A DNA stretch of 64,000 bases, from NCBI RefSeq assembly GCF_000002985.6, contig NC_003280.10, forward strand, positions 9,916,501-9,980,500, given 5' to 3'. This stretch comes from Caenorhabditis elegans (lineage: Eukaryota; Nematoda; Chromadorea; Rhabditida; Rhabditidae). The notes below the pieces were generated by a model. It did no database searches. It had not been told where the DNA came from and saw only the letters and a program-made list of their open reading frames with translations. A program made the translations under genes and the position numbers. Numbering within the stretch: position 1 is the first letter of the stretch; each line of letters starts with the position of its first letter. Shown here piece after piece: positions 11,701 through 22,726 of this stretch.

Positions 11701-14007
11701 ATGGTCACAGCAGACTCTGCAAAAGGTTTGCTGAATATTTTGCGAGATGTCTGTGCTGTTCAAATTGATGAAGCAAGTCAACTGGCAGAATGCACACTTT
11801 TGGGATTGCTCAAATCGTTCAACAATGCAAGCTTTGGATTGATCGGAGACATTCATCAACTGCCACCATATTGTGAAGAAGGTTTGGAAGGAAAACTAAA
11901 AGATTTTGGAATTGGAAATACTATGGAACGAGCTATTAAGGAGAAAATGTTTCCGGTGTGCACCCTTCGAAACGTTTACCGATGTCATCCAAAGACTACT
12001 GAGCTGCTCAGTGAGCTATTTTATGATGGTGCACTTGTTTCTGGAGTTAGTGAGCTTGCAAGAAGTGATTTCATGACAAAGAGAGATGATTTCTGGCCTA
12101 ATCCCAAGTTTCCCATGATGTTTGTGAACAATACGGGTGCATCTACAAAAATGGGAACATCTACGAGTAACTCATCGGAGAAATCAATTGTTGGAGAAAT
12201 AGTACAAAATCTTATCAATGATCCTCGCAACCCAGTCAATCCAAGTGACATTGGAGTGATCTCATTCTACAGTGCTCAAACTTCGATTCTCACTGAGCAT
12301 CTACGTGGAAGCGGTGTCAAGTGCGGTACGGTCGACGCGTTCCAAGGATCTGAAAAGGAGATCATCATCATGTGCAGCACGAACGAACGGATCTCGGACT
12401 TTATGCAGCTAAGTAATCGCTTGAACGTTGCAATGTCCCGTGCGAAGCAGGTCACAATCATTATTGGTCATTTGGATGGATTGAGAAGAGCCAATTATTG
12501 GAGCACAATTGTGAACAAAATTGAGCAAAATGGGAATTTGGTTAATGCAGTAAGTTTTTTATTTTTAAATTTTAATTTGGACTCAGTTTGAAATACTAAG
12601 TTCCGTTCAATATTGGTTATTGTTTTTAATTATTAGGTCTCCAAATAAGTTCCGGGTCAAAAATCATAACTTTGTTCGCTGCGAATCGATTTTTATGAAA
12701 TTGTGGGAATTTATGTTATCAACCATGGTCTTTCATTTGACAATAGTCACAAAATTTTTTGGCCGTCCGAAGTGCCCGTACTCGGAGCCAATTTTTTCAG
12801 GCATTTTTCAGATCTCGCTTCTTTTCAGGTTTCAACTGAGGTTTGTGTGCGGATATTGCTTAGTTTAGTACACAATGTAAGAAAACAAGAAAAGTTTGAA
12901 AAAGAATCCGTCCAAAAAAAAATTTTTTGTCGTTCGTCAAAAAAATTTTGTCGAAAATTCTTGATTTTTCATACAAAAATGACGTAACCATGTGCAAACT
13001 ATTTTTACACATACAAAAAAAATTCAATTTAGTGCGTCACACTAAAAAATAACAAAAAACACAGCTCTTTCGAACTATTTTCGAGTTTTTGGAGTATTTC
13101 TCGAGATCCAAATTTCATACTCAAATGTTTTGTATGTGTAAAAATAGTTTGCACATGGTTACATCATTTTTGTATAAAAATTCAAGAATTTTCGACAAAA
13201 ATTTTTTTGTAGATTTTTTGACGAGCGACAAAAAAAATTTTTTTGGACGGATTTTTTTTTCAAACTTTTCTTGTTTTCTTACATTGTGTACTAAATTAAG
13301 CAATATCCGCACACAAACCTCAGTTGAAACCTGAAAAGAAGCAAGATCTGAAAAATGCCTGAAAAAATTGGCTCCGAGTACGGGCACTTCGGACGGCCAA
13401 AAAATTTTGTGACTATTGTCAAATGAAAGATCATGGTTGATAACATAAATTCCCACAATTTCAGAAAAATCGATTCGCAGCAAACAAAGTTATGTTTTTT
13501 GACCCGGAACTTACTTGGAGACCTAATAGTTTGATAGTGTTTTGAAGGGCTTGCGGAGCTTGTATAACTTAGTAGATCAAACTGAGACTACGCCTCACTA
13601 ATATTATTTTTATGAATTACTGAAATTTGCTTTCAGAATGACTGGTATCAAAATCAACGAAGAAATAAGGTATCATTGTCATCGTATCCACTAATTTCAA
13701 CATCACGACAATCGAAACAACAACGTGCCAATGAATATAATTCACAACACAAACACGTTAAAAGACAAAGTAACAATGATTACGGTAGCCAACGGAGCGT
13801 GACTAACTCATTGAATCCAGAATTTGTTGGGGTAAGCAGGGCATTCATTATTTGCCATTTTTTAATGTTTAAAAGTTTATATCATCGCAGTAAAAGTAAC
13901 TTTTACATACTGTAATCCAAACATTGACTGATCTAATCCGATAATAGTTTCAGAAATGGGATGACGAGACGTATGGAGATTGGCCCACCATCCAGAAATC
14001 AACATAA
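5726..14007 (+). CDS. UPF1-like SF1 RNA/DNA helicase with duplicated N-terminal domain (C05C10.2)
   Basis: Nine exons: 5726-5760, 5878-5992, 6276-6419, 6510-6581, 8298-8432, 8478-9359, 9610-12549, 13637-13831, 13954-14007; 1523 residues. A low-complexity Ser/Thr-rich N-terminus (1-167) precedes two homologous domains of roughly 290 residues: one in exon 6 (about 175-461) and one opening exon 7 (about 462-750). They share blocks such as FAAMSxIWK, ICAFYRVL, HGxHRGDLRF and LFLGDI. The C-terminal half is an SF1 helicase core: Walker A variant GSSPFGCGKS (about 995), DEAS (about 1178), GDIHQLPP (about 1206), VDAFQGSEKE (about 1368) and NVAMSRAK (about 1399). All catalytic motifs are present, so ATPase activity is likely. 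The tail is polar and Gln/Asn-rich. The substrate is unknown; an RNA role is inferred only from the family. Poly(A) signals lie near 14296 and 14327. Confidence 0.9.
6783..7170. repeat. Inverted repeat in helicase intron 4 with a tandem 21-mer
   Basis: The left arm at about 6823-6890 (gatactgtaacttcgacaac onward) is complementary to the right arm at about 7095-7166 (ending gttgtcgaagttgaggtatc), with a loop of about 200 nt. Just left of it a 21-nt unit, atatgattcttcatatgcg plus two bases, occurs twice in tandem at about 6783-6822. It looks like a decayed palindromic transposon remnant inside a 1.7-kb intron. Confidence 0.7.
12631..13528. mobile_element. 0.9-kb palindromic (foldback) element in helicase intron 7
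   Basis: The two ends are exact inverses: TATTAGGTCTCC at 12631 and GGAGACCTAATA ending at 13528. The inverted arms run about 390 nt each (12631-13020 and 13139-13528) with few mismatches, separated by about 110 nt that are not paired. TA at both outer ends fits a TA target duplication, as for Tc1/mariner-type non-autonomous elements. No transposase is encoded; the open frames inside each arm are mirror images of each other. It sits in the intron between 12549 and 13637. Confidence 0.85.
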
Positions 14008-15362
14008 ATATCCAATTTTAGTCTTCTACTAGTTGTTTTTACCGTTTGTATTCATATCAAATTTTCATGATGATCTTTTGTTTCCATCTCCAAGCTTTCA
14101 CTTTTTGGTTGTTTTAATTTTTTTTTTCTGTTGAAATTGAGTGTTTTTTTTCTGTTGAAATTGAGTGTTCCATTTTTATATGAAATGGATTTTGTCTGTC
14201 TTGGAAATTCTTTTGAAGACATTGAATCACAGAAGAATGTTTAAACATTTTCAGAAATTGTACGGAAAAAGTTGGGACCAAGAGAATTATGGTAAAATAA
14301 AACTTGTAATATGTATTACAATTTAGAAATAAAAAACTATAAATTTTCAAAGTTGGTTTTAAGTGCGTACAATATAATAGCCATTAAAAAGATATAGAGT
14401 AACCATGAAGAAAAATTCAACTAATACCTTTATTTTTCTAATTGAGAACTAACAGTTCAAATCCTTTAATGGATACTTTACAAATTAACTGTTGTTTTTG
14501 TTGGTAGGACTATTCACGAACGAACTAAAAAACGCATTAAATGGCTCTGCCAACTTTAGTCAAATTTTTTAACAGATTAATGCTTTTTGCAAACTCTCGC
14601 TATGCATTGGCGGTGAGAGACGCAGATAATACTTTTTTCTCTGGACGTGAAAAACACAAAGGATAACCGTTTTGCCATCTGCGTCTCTTCTTTCACACGC
14701 TATTTTGGCGGTGGACGAGGAATTCTCCTCTTCCAGGATTTTCAAGGCCATTTGCTCACATTTCTCAAGTTTTCTTGTCCGCGAGAAAACATGAATTTTG
14801 AGGCAGCCAGCGAGCACGTGCCAAAAATTTTTGGTAAACTTCGCCCTGTGCCAAGACCTAATCAGGATGTGCCTAACGCCTGCCCAAGATCTGGAAAACG
14901 CAAAAAAATATATCTGGAAAAAATACTAAAAACTAAAAACATGAATAGTTCTGACAGAGACTGTTTCATGAATTTTGCAACATTCGATAAATGGTACTTT
15001 CAAAAGTGCTCAAAGATCACGGCCATGGTCACAAACTTTTAGATAGCATATATTTCGACTTTAGACCAGAATTGATAAAATATCCATTCGATAAGAAAAA
15101 ATGTTGCAGACCTAGTTTGTTTACATATTCTTTCACACCAATTTTATGAGTTCAGTCTATCATCACTCTGAAAAGTACATGGCTTTATCATGTAATCACG
15201 AGAAAATCGAAACGCGGGATAGTTATATCTATTAAACTGACCATATTTTTATTCATTTTCTATCTGAAGATATGATTTTGAAACAATTTTTATGGTTTTT
15301 TTAACGAGCTCAACTCTTTAAATAGGTTGTTCTGATATAGGAACATTTGTAGATCAAAAATT
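14008..15362. other. Helicase 3' region and pho-11 upstream region
   Basis: Contains the helicase 3' UTR, with AATAAA at 14296 and again near 14327, and the pho-11 promoter region. A copy of the GCCTGCC-type dispersed motif is at about 14860-14890. Open frames at 14569-14817 (minus) and 14647-15042 (plus) overlap on opposite strands and carry no recognisable domain, so neither is called. Confidence 0.5.
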
Positions 15363-17864
15363 ATGATGATCTCAATTTTCAGTCTGTTGGCTTCAACAGC
15401 CATTTTGGTATTTGCTAATGGGCAGAGCAATGTCAAATTGGAGTTTGTTCAAGCGGTAAGTTATATGAAATCCTAAATGCCAAATTTAGTCCTCAGTGAA
15501 AGTTACTTGGGTAGTACAATTTATTTTTAATTATTTCAAGATGTGGAGACACGGAGAACGTGCATCTCAAGTTGATCAATACCCAATTTACGAAAAAGAT
15601 TGGATTTATGGAGGAGGTGGTCTCGGAGAGCTGACTGCAATTGGAATGGGAGAAATGAACGAACTTGGATGGCTTATTCGTAAAAGATATGTTACTAAAT
15701 TGAAGTTTTTGACACCAAAGTATGCGTCCAGAGAGGTATACCCTAAAAATGTTAGAACGTGCCAAAATATGATTATTTCCAGGTATATTTTAGATCAACT
15801 AATTTCAATCGTACCATTATTTCGGCACAATCACTTTTGTACGGGCTGTTTCCACCAAGCTTGTATGATGTCAAAAGTAGGTTGTCAAAAAATTGATTAA
15901 ATTTTTTATGCCAAACGGTTCAAACTTAAAGCCAATATGACTTTTTCTGTTGAACGAATAGATAAATTTAGTCCAGTGATATCTTTACTTTTTAATTTTT
16001 CATATTGAAATTGTCTGCACGTCTCTTATAAAATTAGCAAAAATCCAACTATTATATTACCTCTAATGCATTAGTTTTGATGATTACCATATTCAGACGT
16101 TGACTATCCATACTCCCCACTCACTTGGTTCCCTGGATTCACGTTTGTTCCAGTTCACGTCGATGGTCCGGATCAGTGTGTATGTTGTAAATTTACATTG
16201 GTTCTCGAGTAGTCTTAAATAATCTTACTGCGCGTGCCAGTTAAAATTACAAAATTATTACAAACCTTTCCAGGCCGCTAGTCAGAACTGTCCATGCACA
16301 AGATACGATCTTCTCCAAGGGCAGATGTTGACTCTTCCGGAAGTTTTGCCAAAGTATACGCAGGTAAGGTTTGATTGAATTATACTATCATCGGTAACCG
16401 TATTCACGTTGTGATGGCTTTGTCGGTAACTATGAACAGGCGCCTAAAATGCCTGCCTTCCGCCTAGACGCTTGCCTACTAGTAGACCTACTGTCAAGTT
16501 TTTCGTGAACGATTGTTCATTTATCATTCGATCAAATGCGTAAAGCTACAATATGTGAATCTCAAATATTGTAGTTTAAATCCTGACTGCCTGAATGTAG
16601 AAAATAGACGGTAGGCAGGCACGTGCCTCCTCTGAATTTCAATTTTTAGGTGGTCCTACTTAACCGTCGTGTCGGTGGATATTACAACATGACATCTGGC
16701 CTAGACTCCTTCACAACATACCCAGATACGTGGAAATGCCAGAGAGCATATTTCAACAGAACTATGTACGCGAAGCTTCCATGGTACAATGAAGAACTCT
16801 ACTATCAAGCCCAAGTTACATATGCTCCGGTTAAGGGATTTTTAGAGGGAAATTTTGGTTAGTTGGGACGAGATTAAAGTCTCAGTGAAGCTTGGTTTCA
16901 GAGAATCCTGCTGTCACTTCTTCCGGGCTCGATGTGGGTCTTGAAATCAAAAAAGTTCGATCCGGAGTTATTATCAATGAAGTTTTCAATCGTGCCAATG
17001 AAAAATTGAATTGTGCAGAGCTGGGACAAAACTGCACTAGCTATTTGAATAAGCTGAAATTCTATGGATATTCTATTGTAAGAGATTTTAAAGTTTACTC
17101 CATAATTTAAGTTCAAAAATGCATGATATCTAGCCACGATCTTACCGTAGTTGGGAATACGGTAGACTACGGTAGTATTACTGTACTTGACTGGAAGTTA
17201 AGTATACCATCATAGTAGGTAGGAATCTGTTCATCCCTAGCTACCTCTGCCTACCTCATGCCGAGGCACCAGTCAAGGCTTGTCGGAATGTAGGCAAGCA
17301 TTGTAGGTAACTCTAAGAAATTGAAATATAAAAAAAAAGAAAAGAAAAGCTAGTTACTTTTCATGCGAATTTTTTCAGGATTTTCAGAAAAAAAAATTTT
17401 GACAAAAAAAATGTTTTTTTTAATTTTTGAAATCAATTTTCCAAGATCTCACAACAAATTCGTTTTCCAGCATGACAACAATGTGTACGGTGTCCTGGTT
17501 GCTCTTGGTATTCCACAAATCGCTAACACACTTGACGGATGGCCAGCATACGCAGCTGGAATATTTATGGAATTCCACAGAAACACGTCAACAAACGAGA
17601 GATTCTTCAAGGTATTCCAGAGAGAAACCAGAAAATTCGAACAATTAAATTTTCAGGTTCTGTACCGTGAAGGAGATGACACTCCGATTTCTGATGTGAC
17701 AAGTCAACTTCCAATTTGTAATGGAGCCACCTTGTGTCCACTTGGAGCTCTTCAGACTTTGGCCGAGACACTGAAGCCACTTCCAGATATTACTACTGTA
17801 AGCTCTTGTTTCCAAAAATTTCGACTTTATAAAAAATTTTCAGCTCTGCAAAACTCCTCTATGA
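15363..17864 (+). CDS. pho-11: Histidine acid phosphatase, secreted/lysosomal (pho-11)
   Basis: Ten exons: 15363-15455, 15541-15735, 15783-15876, 16097-16179, 16274-16363, 16650-16857, 16902-17077, 17471-17611, 17657-17797, 17844-17864; 413 residues. Signal peptide MMISIFSLLASTAILVFANG, then RHGER at about 34-38 (catalytic phosphohistidine loop) and HDNN at about 314-317 at the start of exon 8 (proton donor pair). Eight of the nine internal and terminal coding exons beyond exon 1 match pho-10 in length (195, 94, 83, 90, 208, 176, 141, 141 nt), and the last is 21 nt in both. The predicted enzyme hydrolyses phosphomonoesters at acid pH in a luminal or extracellular space. It converges on the CoA-transferase gene with 182 nt between stop codons. 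The name is from memory. Confidence 0.9.
16438..16628. repeat. Dispersed GCCTGCCTNC / GTAGGCAGGCA motif cluster in pho-11 intron 5
   Basis: gcctaaaatgcctgccttcc at 16443 and ggtaggcaggcacgtgcctc at 16609 flank the intron in inverse orientation. Other copies occur at about 3015, 3376, 14860, 17235-17310, 32690, 33650, 35355, 36805, 42885, 43030, 59787 and 61529, always outside coding exons. Confidence 0.65.
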
Positions 17865-18046
17865 ATTACTGGAACTGTAATTTTTGTTGTAACTCAATTT
17901 TTATATTTTTTTATGAACTATTTCATTAAAACTCTTTTTGTTCACACAATCCTAAACCGGTATTATAGGCAAAAGACAAAAAAGTAACAAACAACGGACT
18001 AAAGAAGTATTTACACATTTCACGGAAATTTGTCAAAATTGACAAA

Positions 18047-20388
18047 TTATCCTTGATTAAGAGGAGCCTGTCCCATTGGCTTCAGATTTTCGGAAATTTC
18101 GAATTTGCAAGCGGTGAGTTTCTTGATATCATCTACAGTAAGATCCTTCCTGACTTCGATCAATGTCAATCCGTTCTTTGTGTCCACGTCGAAAACTGCC
18201 ATATCAGTAATGATTCGGGAAATTACTCCTTTGCCGGTCAGAGGAAGTTCGCAGTGCTCTAGAATTTTTGGCTCTCCGTTCTTCGATACATGCTCCATTA
18301 CAACGATCACACGGGCTCCGGGAGCAGAGACAAGATCCATTGCACCGCCCATTCCTTTCACCAATTTTCCCTGGAAAATTTTAGAAATTTATTAAGATGG
18401 AAGATTAAGCGGAAAAGTATATTTTTATGAAGTTGTCTAAATTTTTTGTTTTTGGGGGTTTTTCGTTTTTTTTTTAAAGTTTTTTCGGACCAACAAAATA
18501 AATTCAGATATATATTTAAGAAATAAAATCAAGATTTTTTGGAGTTTTGTAGAATTAATATTTTTAATCAAAAAATTATTTTTATTGAGACTAGATCTGG
18601 CCAAAATTGTTCGGTTAATAATTTTCGATCAGTCTATGTGCTGCGTGCATTTTATTTAATTTGAGTTGCTTATCTTTTTTAGTTGAAACTTCGAGCGTTT
18701 TTAGACATCACTGATAAATAATTTCAGATCACTGATCATATTTATCTTATCACTCGGTCGATTAAAACACAAAGAACGAATTATCAGTGATCTATTTTTT
18801 CTCAAAGCTCACCGGAATCATCCAATTCGCTAAATCTCCAAACTGTGAGCACTGAAGTGCACCGAGCACAGTAATATCCATATGAGAACCACGAATCATT
18901 GCGAATGATTCATCAGAACCAACAATTGAAGCTCCTTTGAGAAGAGTAATTGGCTCTTTTCCAGCATTAATGAGATCGGCGTCTTCTGTTCCTTTTCTTG
19001 GATATGGTCCCTGAAAAACAAAAATGAAAATAAAAATAATTAATTTAAATTTCCTTACCACTCCAATAATACCATTCTCACTTTGCAAATGAACAGTAAA
19101 TCCATTTGGTATATAATTTGGCGCCAAAGTCGGAATCCCGATACCCAAATTGGCGTACATTCCATCTGTGAACTCCAAAGCTGCACGTGCTGCAATGATT
19201 TCTCTCGATTTTCCAGCAGCCGATGTAGATGGTTTTATTGGTCCTTCGTGTGCGAACATTGGCCGTTCGATTGGTTTTTTGTAGTTCTTTCCCAAAACTA
19301 GACGATGACAATAGATTGATGGAATGTGCACATCGTTTGGAGCAATTACTCCCGGTTCGACGATTTCCTCTACTTCGACGATGGTGCATTTAGAGGCTTT
19401 GCACATTGGATTATTGAAATTTCCAGCAGCATGTCTGAAATTTTGATTTTTGTTGTTGTTGTAATTTTTCAAAAATGATTTTTTAATTTTTTTAATTCTT
19501 ACCTGAATTGAATATTTCCAAGAGTATCTGCTCTCCACGCCTTGATCAATGCAAAATCTCCCCAAATAGCCTCTTCCATTACATAATTAATTCCATTGAA
19601 TTGTCGTGTTTCTTTCGCTTTACTTGCAACTTCAATCTTTCCTTTTTCAGTTTTACTGTACTTAATCGGAGCACCTCCTTCTTGAATCTGGGTACCGTAT
19701 CCTGTTGGTGTGTAGAATGCGGGAACACCGGCACCAGCTGCACGAATTCGTTCGGCGAGTGTTCCTTGTGGTGTGAATTCCAACTCGAGCTCTCCGCTAA
19801 GATATTGTCGAGCAAATTCTCCGTTTTCACCGACGTACGATGAGATCATTTTCTTGATTTGTCGAGTTTGAAGGAGCAAGCCAAGTCCCCAATTATCAAC
19901 TCCCGCATTGTTTGATACACATGTAAGACCTTTTTGACCAGTTTTTGTGATAGCTTGGATGAGATTTTCTGGGATTCCGCATAGTCCGAAGCCTGAAATT
20001 GGTTACTTTATTTCTATTGATATTAAAGTATTTTCAAAATTGCCGAGACACATTTTTTTGTGATTTTCGCGCCAAAAATACGGTAACTGTTCTCAACACA
20101 AACATTTTCGTTGAATGCAAAAAGGTAAAGAGTACTGTAATTTCGACTTACCGTATTTTTGGCGCAAAAATCGCAAAATTTTGGTAACATAAAAAAATTC
20201 CAAATCTTACCGCCAACTAAAAGCTTTGCATTATCTGGAATATCCTTCACGGCTTCTTCGGCAGAGTTAAAGACTTTTGCTTTCATCGAGGATGTCATTG
20301 AGATTAGCCTCATTTGATGAGCATTTCTCGGAGTTTTTCTCAAGATTCCAGCTGCTGGAGCCGCCCATATTTTTGAGAGAATCGGCAT
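18047..20388 (-). CDS. Succinyl-CoA:3-ketoacid CoA transferase, mitochondrial (C05C10.3; OXCT1 orthologue)
   Basis: Five exons on the minus strand: 20388-20211, 19992-19503, 19434-19059, 19010-18813, 18370-18047; 521 residues, the usual size for the fused alpha-beta enzyme. The N-terminus is basic and Ser-rich with no acidic residue ([20 protein letters not shown]), as for a mitochondrial presequence. [12 protein letters not shown] near residue 60 is the alpha-subunit CoA-binding signature. SENG near residue 345 carries the glutamate that forms the CoA thioester intermediate. GMGGAMDL lies in the C-terminal domain. The enzyme moves CoA from succinyl-CoA to acetoacetate, the committing step of ketone-body use. 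The alpha-beta fusion and both active motifs are intact. Intron 1 holds a palindromic repeat, and intron 4 (18371-18812) is AT-rich with none of these. Confidence 0.95.
20062..20180. repeat. Inverted repeat in CoA-transferase intron 1
   Basis: attttcgcgccaaaaatacg with ggtaa at about 20062-20087 is mirrored by ttaccgtatttttggcgcaa and aaatcgcaaaat at about 20148-20180. The core CGCCAAAAATACGGTA is shared with the element at 46.0 kb, so it belongs to the same palindromic family. Confidence 0.75.
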
Positions 20389-21642
20389 TTTATCTGAATG
20401 AAAATTTTTTTAATTTTGGAAAAAGAAACAATATATTTAGGATTATAAGATGGAAAAACCAGAAAGTCAAATTTGTGGAACAAGGAATCGGTATTAAGTA
20501 GAAAAGATTATAATTGTGTGTTGATACTCGATAACAATTTCCGTGTTGCGTATTTGATTTCTTATCAATATTATTTACAATAAAGTAGCGGAAACGTACA
20601 AATAAAACGTTTTAGTGATGGGAACGTCTCATTTACTGAAAATAATAAAACCCGGTATCGACACGACAATTTTTTATTTATTACGGTACCAAGTACGCAT
20701 TCTCATGATTTATTGTTCCCGTAATAACGCGAAGAGGAGTGCGCTTTTAAAATGTACGGTAATTTCAAACTATCGTTTCTGTATGATTTTCATAGATTTT
20801 TTCACAGTTTTTCAATTATCTCAAGTATTTCAAAATATTATCAAGAAAACTAAAACAAAACAATAAAAACAGTTAAAGTTTAATGCGAGAAAAAATATAA
20901 AAATTTTGCTGCAACGAAATTTTAAAACTACAGTACTCTTTAAAGGTACACATATTTTTTCAATTAACAAACTTTGCAGTGTCGAGACCGGGTTCTGTAT
21001 TTTTAGTACAAAAGTTGCAAAAATAACGCGTCTGGGTAAAATTTTCAATGTTAATTCCGATGGGGCTCTAGAAAAATCATGATAAATTCACTGAACTAAT
21101 AAAAATTTAGAAAACTGTTATAAAATCTTAATTTTTAGAGGTAGAATTGTCTAAAGCAAAAAAAAAACTAAAAACCATCAGTAGCCAATAGTCTGAGCGA
21201 GTGTGTCACAACTTGAGTACACAAAAACGTTTCTTTTTCGCATTTTTTGTCTACTTTTTATAGAGACGCAGACAGAAAATCAGGGAAAATGAGAAGTGAA
21301 GTTAACTGAAGGTCTGGGAAACACGTGGTTGTGAGACTGGCGAAAAGTTTTGAGAAGAAAAATTCGGGTGATATTTGGGAGGAGTTCTGCCTTGAGAAGT
21401 TTGATGTTTGAAGTGTGATCTGTGATAAGGATGGGAGGGCAACAGAGACAGGTGGCCAGGACACAAGTGTGCTACTGACGTTAGCTTCTTTTTAAATAAA
21501 ATTTTCAAATGTAGTTTACTGTCATTTTAGCGAATTGTACAATTAAAAAAATATATATAAATCCGTACATAGTTACGAATAAGAGCAATTTTAATAAAAC
21601 ATATGTTTTTTTTAAATTTTTATTCAAGATTTAAAAGATAAC
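20389..21642. other. Intergenic region with a palindromic repeat remnant
   Basis: Upstream of the CoA-transferase gene and downstream of the tail-anchored protein gene. At about 20650-20666, cccggtatcgacac opposes gtgtcgagaccggg at about 20979-20994, and acagtactctttaaaggtac at 20932 opposes the gcgcttttaaaatgtacggt segment near 20740. Together these outline a palindromic element of about 0.4 kb (about 20640-21056). An AATAAA on the minus strand at 21624-21619 is the likely poly(A) signal of the next gene. Otherwise I see nothing coding. Confidence 0.6.
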
Positions 21643-22435
21643 TTAACAAAATCTGCGGTACATAAACCAACAAATAGGAATGACGGCTAATGCACCGGAA
21701 ACGTATAAAAGTTTCGAAAATTTGGATATAATTGGGGTCTCATCTTGCGCTTCTTGTGTAATCTGGTCCTGAAGATCCTCCACGTCGATCAGCATGATTT
21801 TAACAGTTGACCGGAACGCTCGGATCATTTGAAGAAGATTCTTCACATTTTGAGAATCATCAAAGCCCAAATCACGACGTTGTTGAGGAGAATATTCATC
21901 AAGGAGCTGTCTTAAAATTGACAATTGATGAAAAGTTTGATTTCCAAGACCGACCCGCAATGAATAAGTTGTCGCTTCATTTTGTGTACTCCCATTTCGG
22001 ATTTTGTGAGGACGTCGTGGAGACGAATGACGCATACTGACTTTTCTCTGGAAAAAGGCAAATTTAATTCTTTATAAAATGTATACTTTTAAAAAACGCA
22101 CAGGTTGTTTTCAGGGCAAGCTAGGCTGTTGAAAACTGTACTGGCATCCCAATCCAGAACTTCCGACTCTCCAGCTTCTCCAAACGCTGTTTCTTTTGAA
22201 AGTACAACTGGACTTTCTCCCAGAAATGAGCCAACAAACTCGGATTCGAACTTCCTTGGAACCTCTTCCTTTTTGATGATTTTTGGAGTTTCTTCTTCGA
22301 CTATCAAGAATTCTTTTACATGGATCTGAGGTGATCTGTAAAAGTTAATATTAGAATTATTATTAGTTATTAAAATAAAACAAACCTTAGCTCAAATCCT
22401 TGAAATTCTGAATCAGAATCGTCAAAATCTGACAT
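21643..22435 (-). CDS. Predicted tail-anchored membrane protein of unknown function (C05C10.5)
   Basis: I do not recognise a family. Exons on the minus strand: 22435-22386, 22335 to about 22113, and about 22055 to 21643; roughly 230 residues. The N-terminus is acidic (MSDFDDSDSEFQGFEL). A middle region is rich in Glu, Ser and Val. The C-terminal third has predicted helices (VKNLLQMIRAFRSTVKIML) and ends in one hydrophobic segment (LLYVSGALAVIPICWFMY) followed by RRFC. That is the layout of a tail-anchored protein of the ER or mitochondrial outer membrane. The junction of exons 2 and 3 is odd: with the CCT/GTGCGT donor at 22112 the frame is kept only if the acceptor is the second AG of CCAGAG. 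Poly(A) signal at 21624-21619. Confidence 0.75.
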
Positions 22436-22726
22436 TTTTCAGAAAAGAGTGTTGTAAAACAAAAGAAATTTAAAAAAACTGCGAAACTGTGTATTTTTGC
22501 GTCATCGTGTTTGAACTATTTGTGCGCGCGCGTTTAAAAAAAAACAAAAACAATTATTTTCGACCTACTTATTTTATTGATCTGCCTCTATTTTACCGAT
22601 GAAAGTGTATCAGTCGAAAATTAAAATTATGCGCGGGAAAATTCTGATTTTTTCATTTAAATTTTCGCTTGTCATTCATTCCACAGACCCATTTTTTCTC
22701 CCTCTCACCTATTTCACACACTAATT

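Noticed and set aside
13121-13483. 120-codon open frame on minus within the helicase intron
   Set aside because: It is the mirror of the frame at 12703-12987; both are arms of the palindromic element and encode no transposase.
14647-15042. 131-codon open frame on plus between helicase and pho-11
   Set aside because: Overlaps an opposing frame, has no recognisable domain and ends in AT-rich sequence; probably chance.
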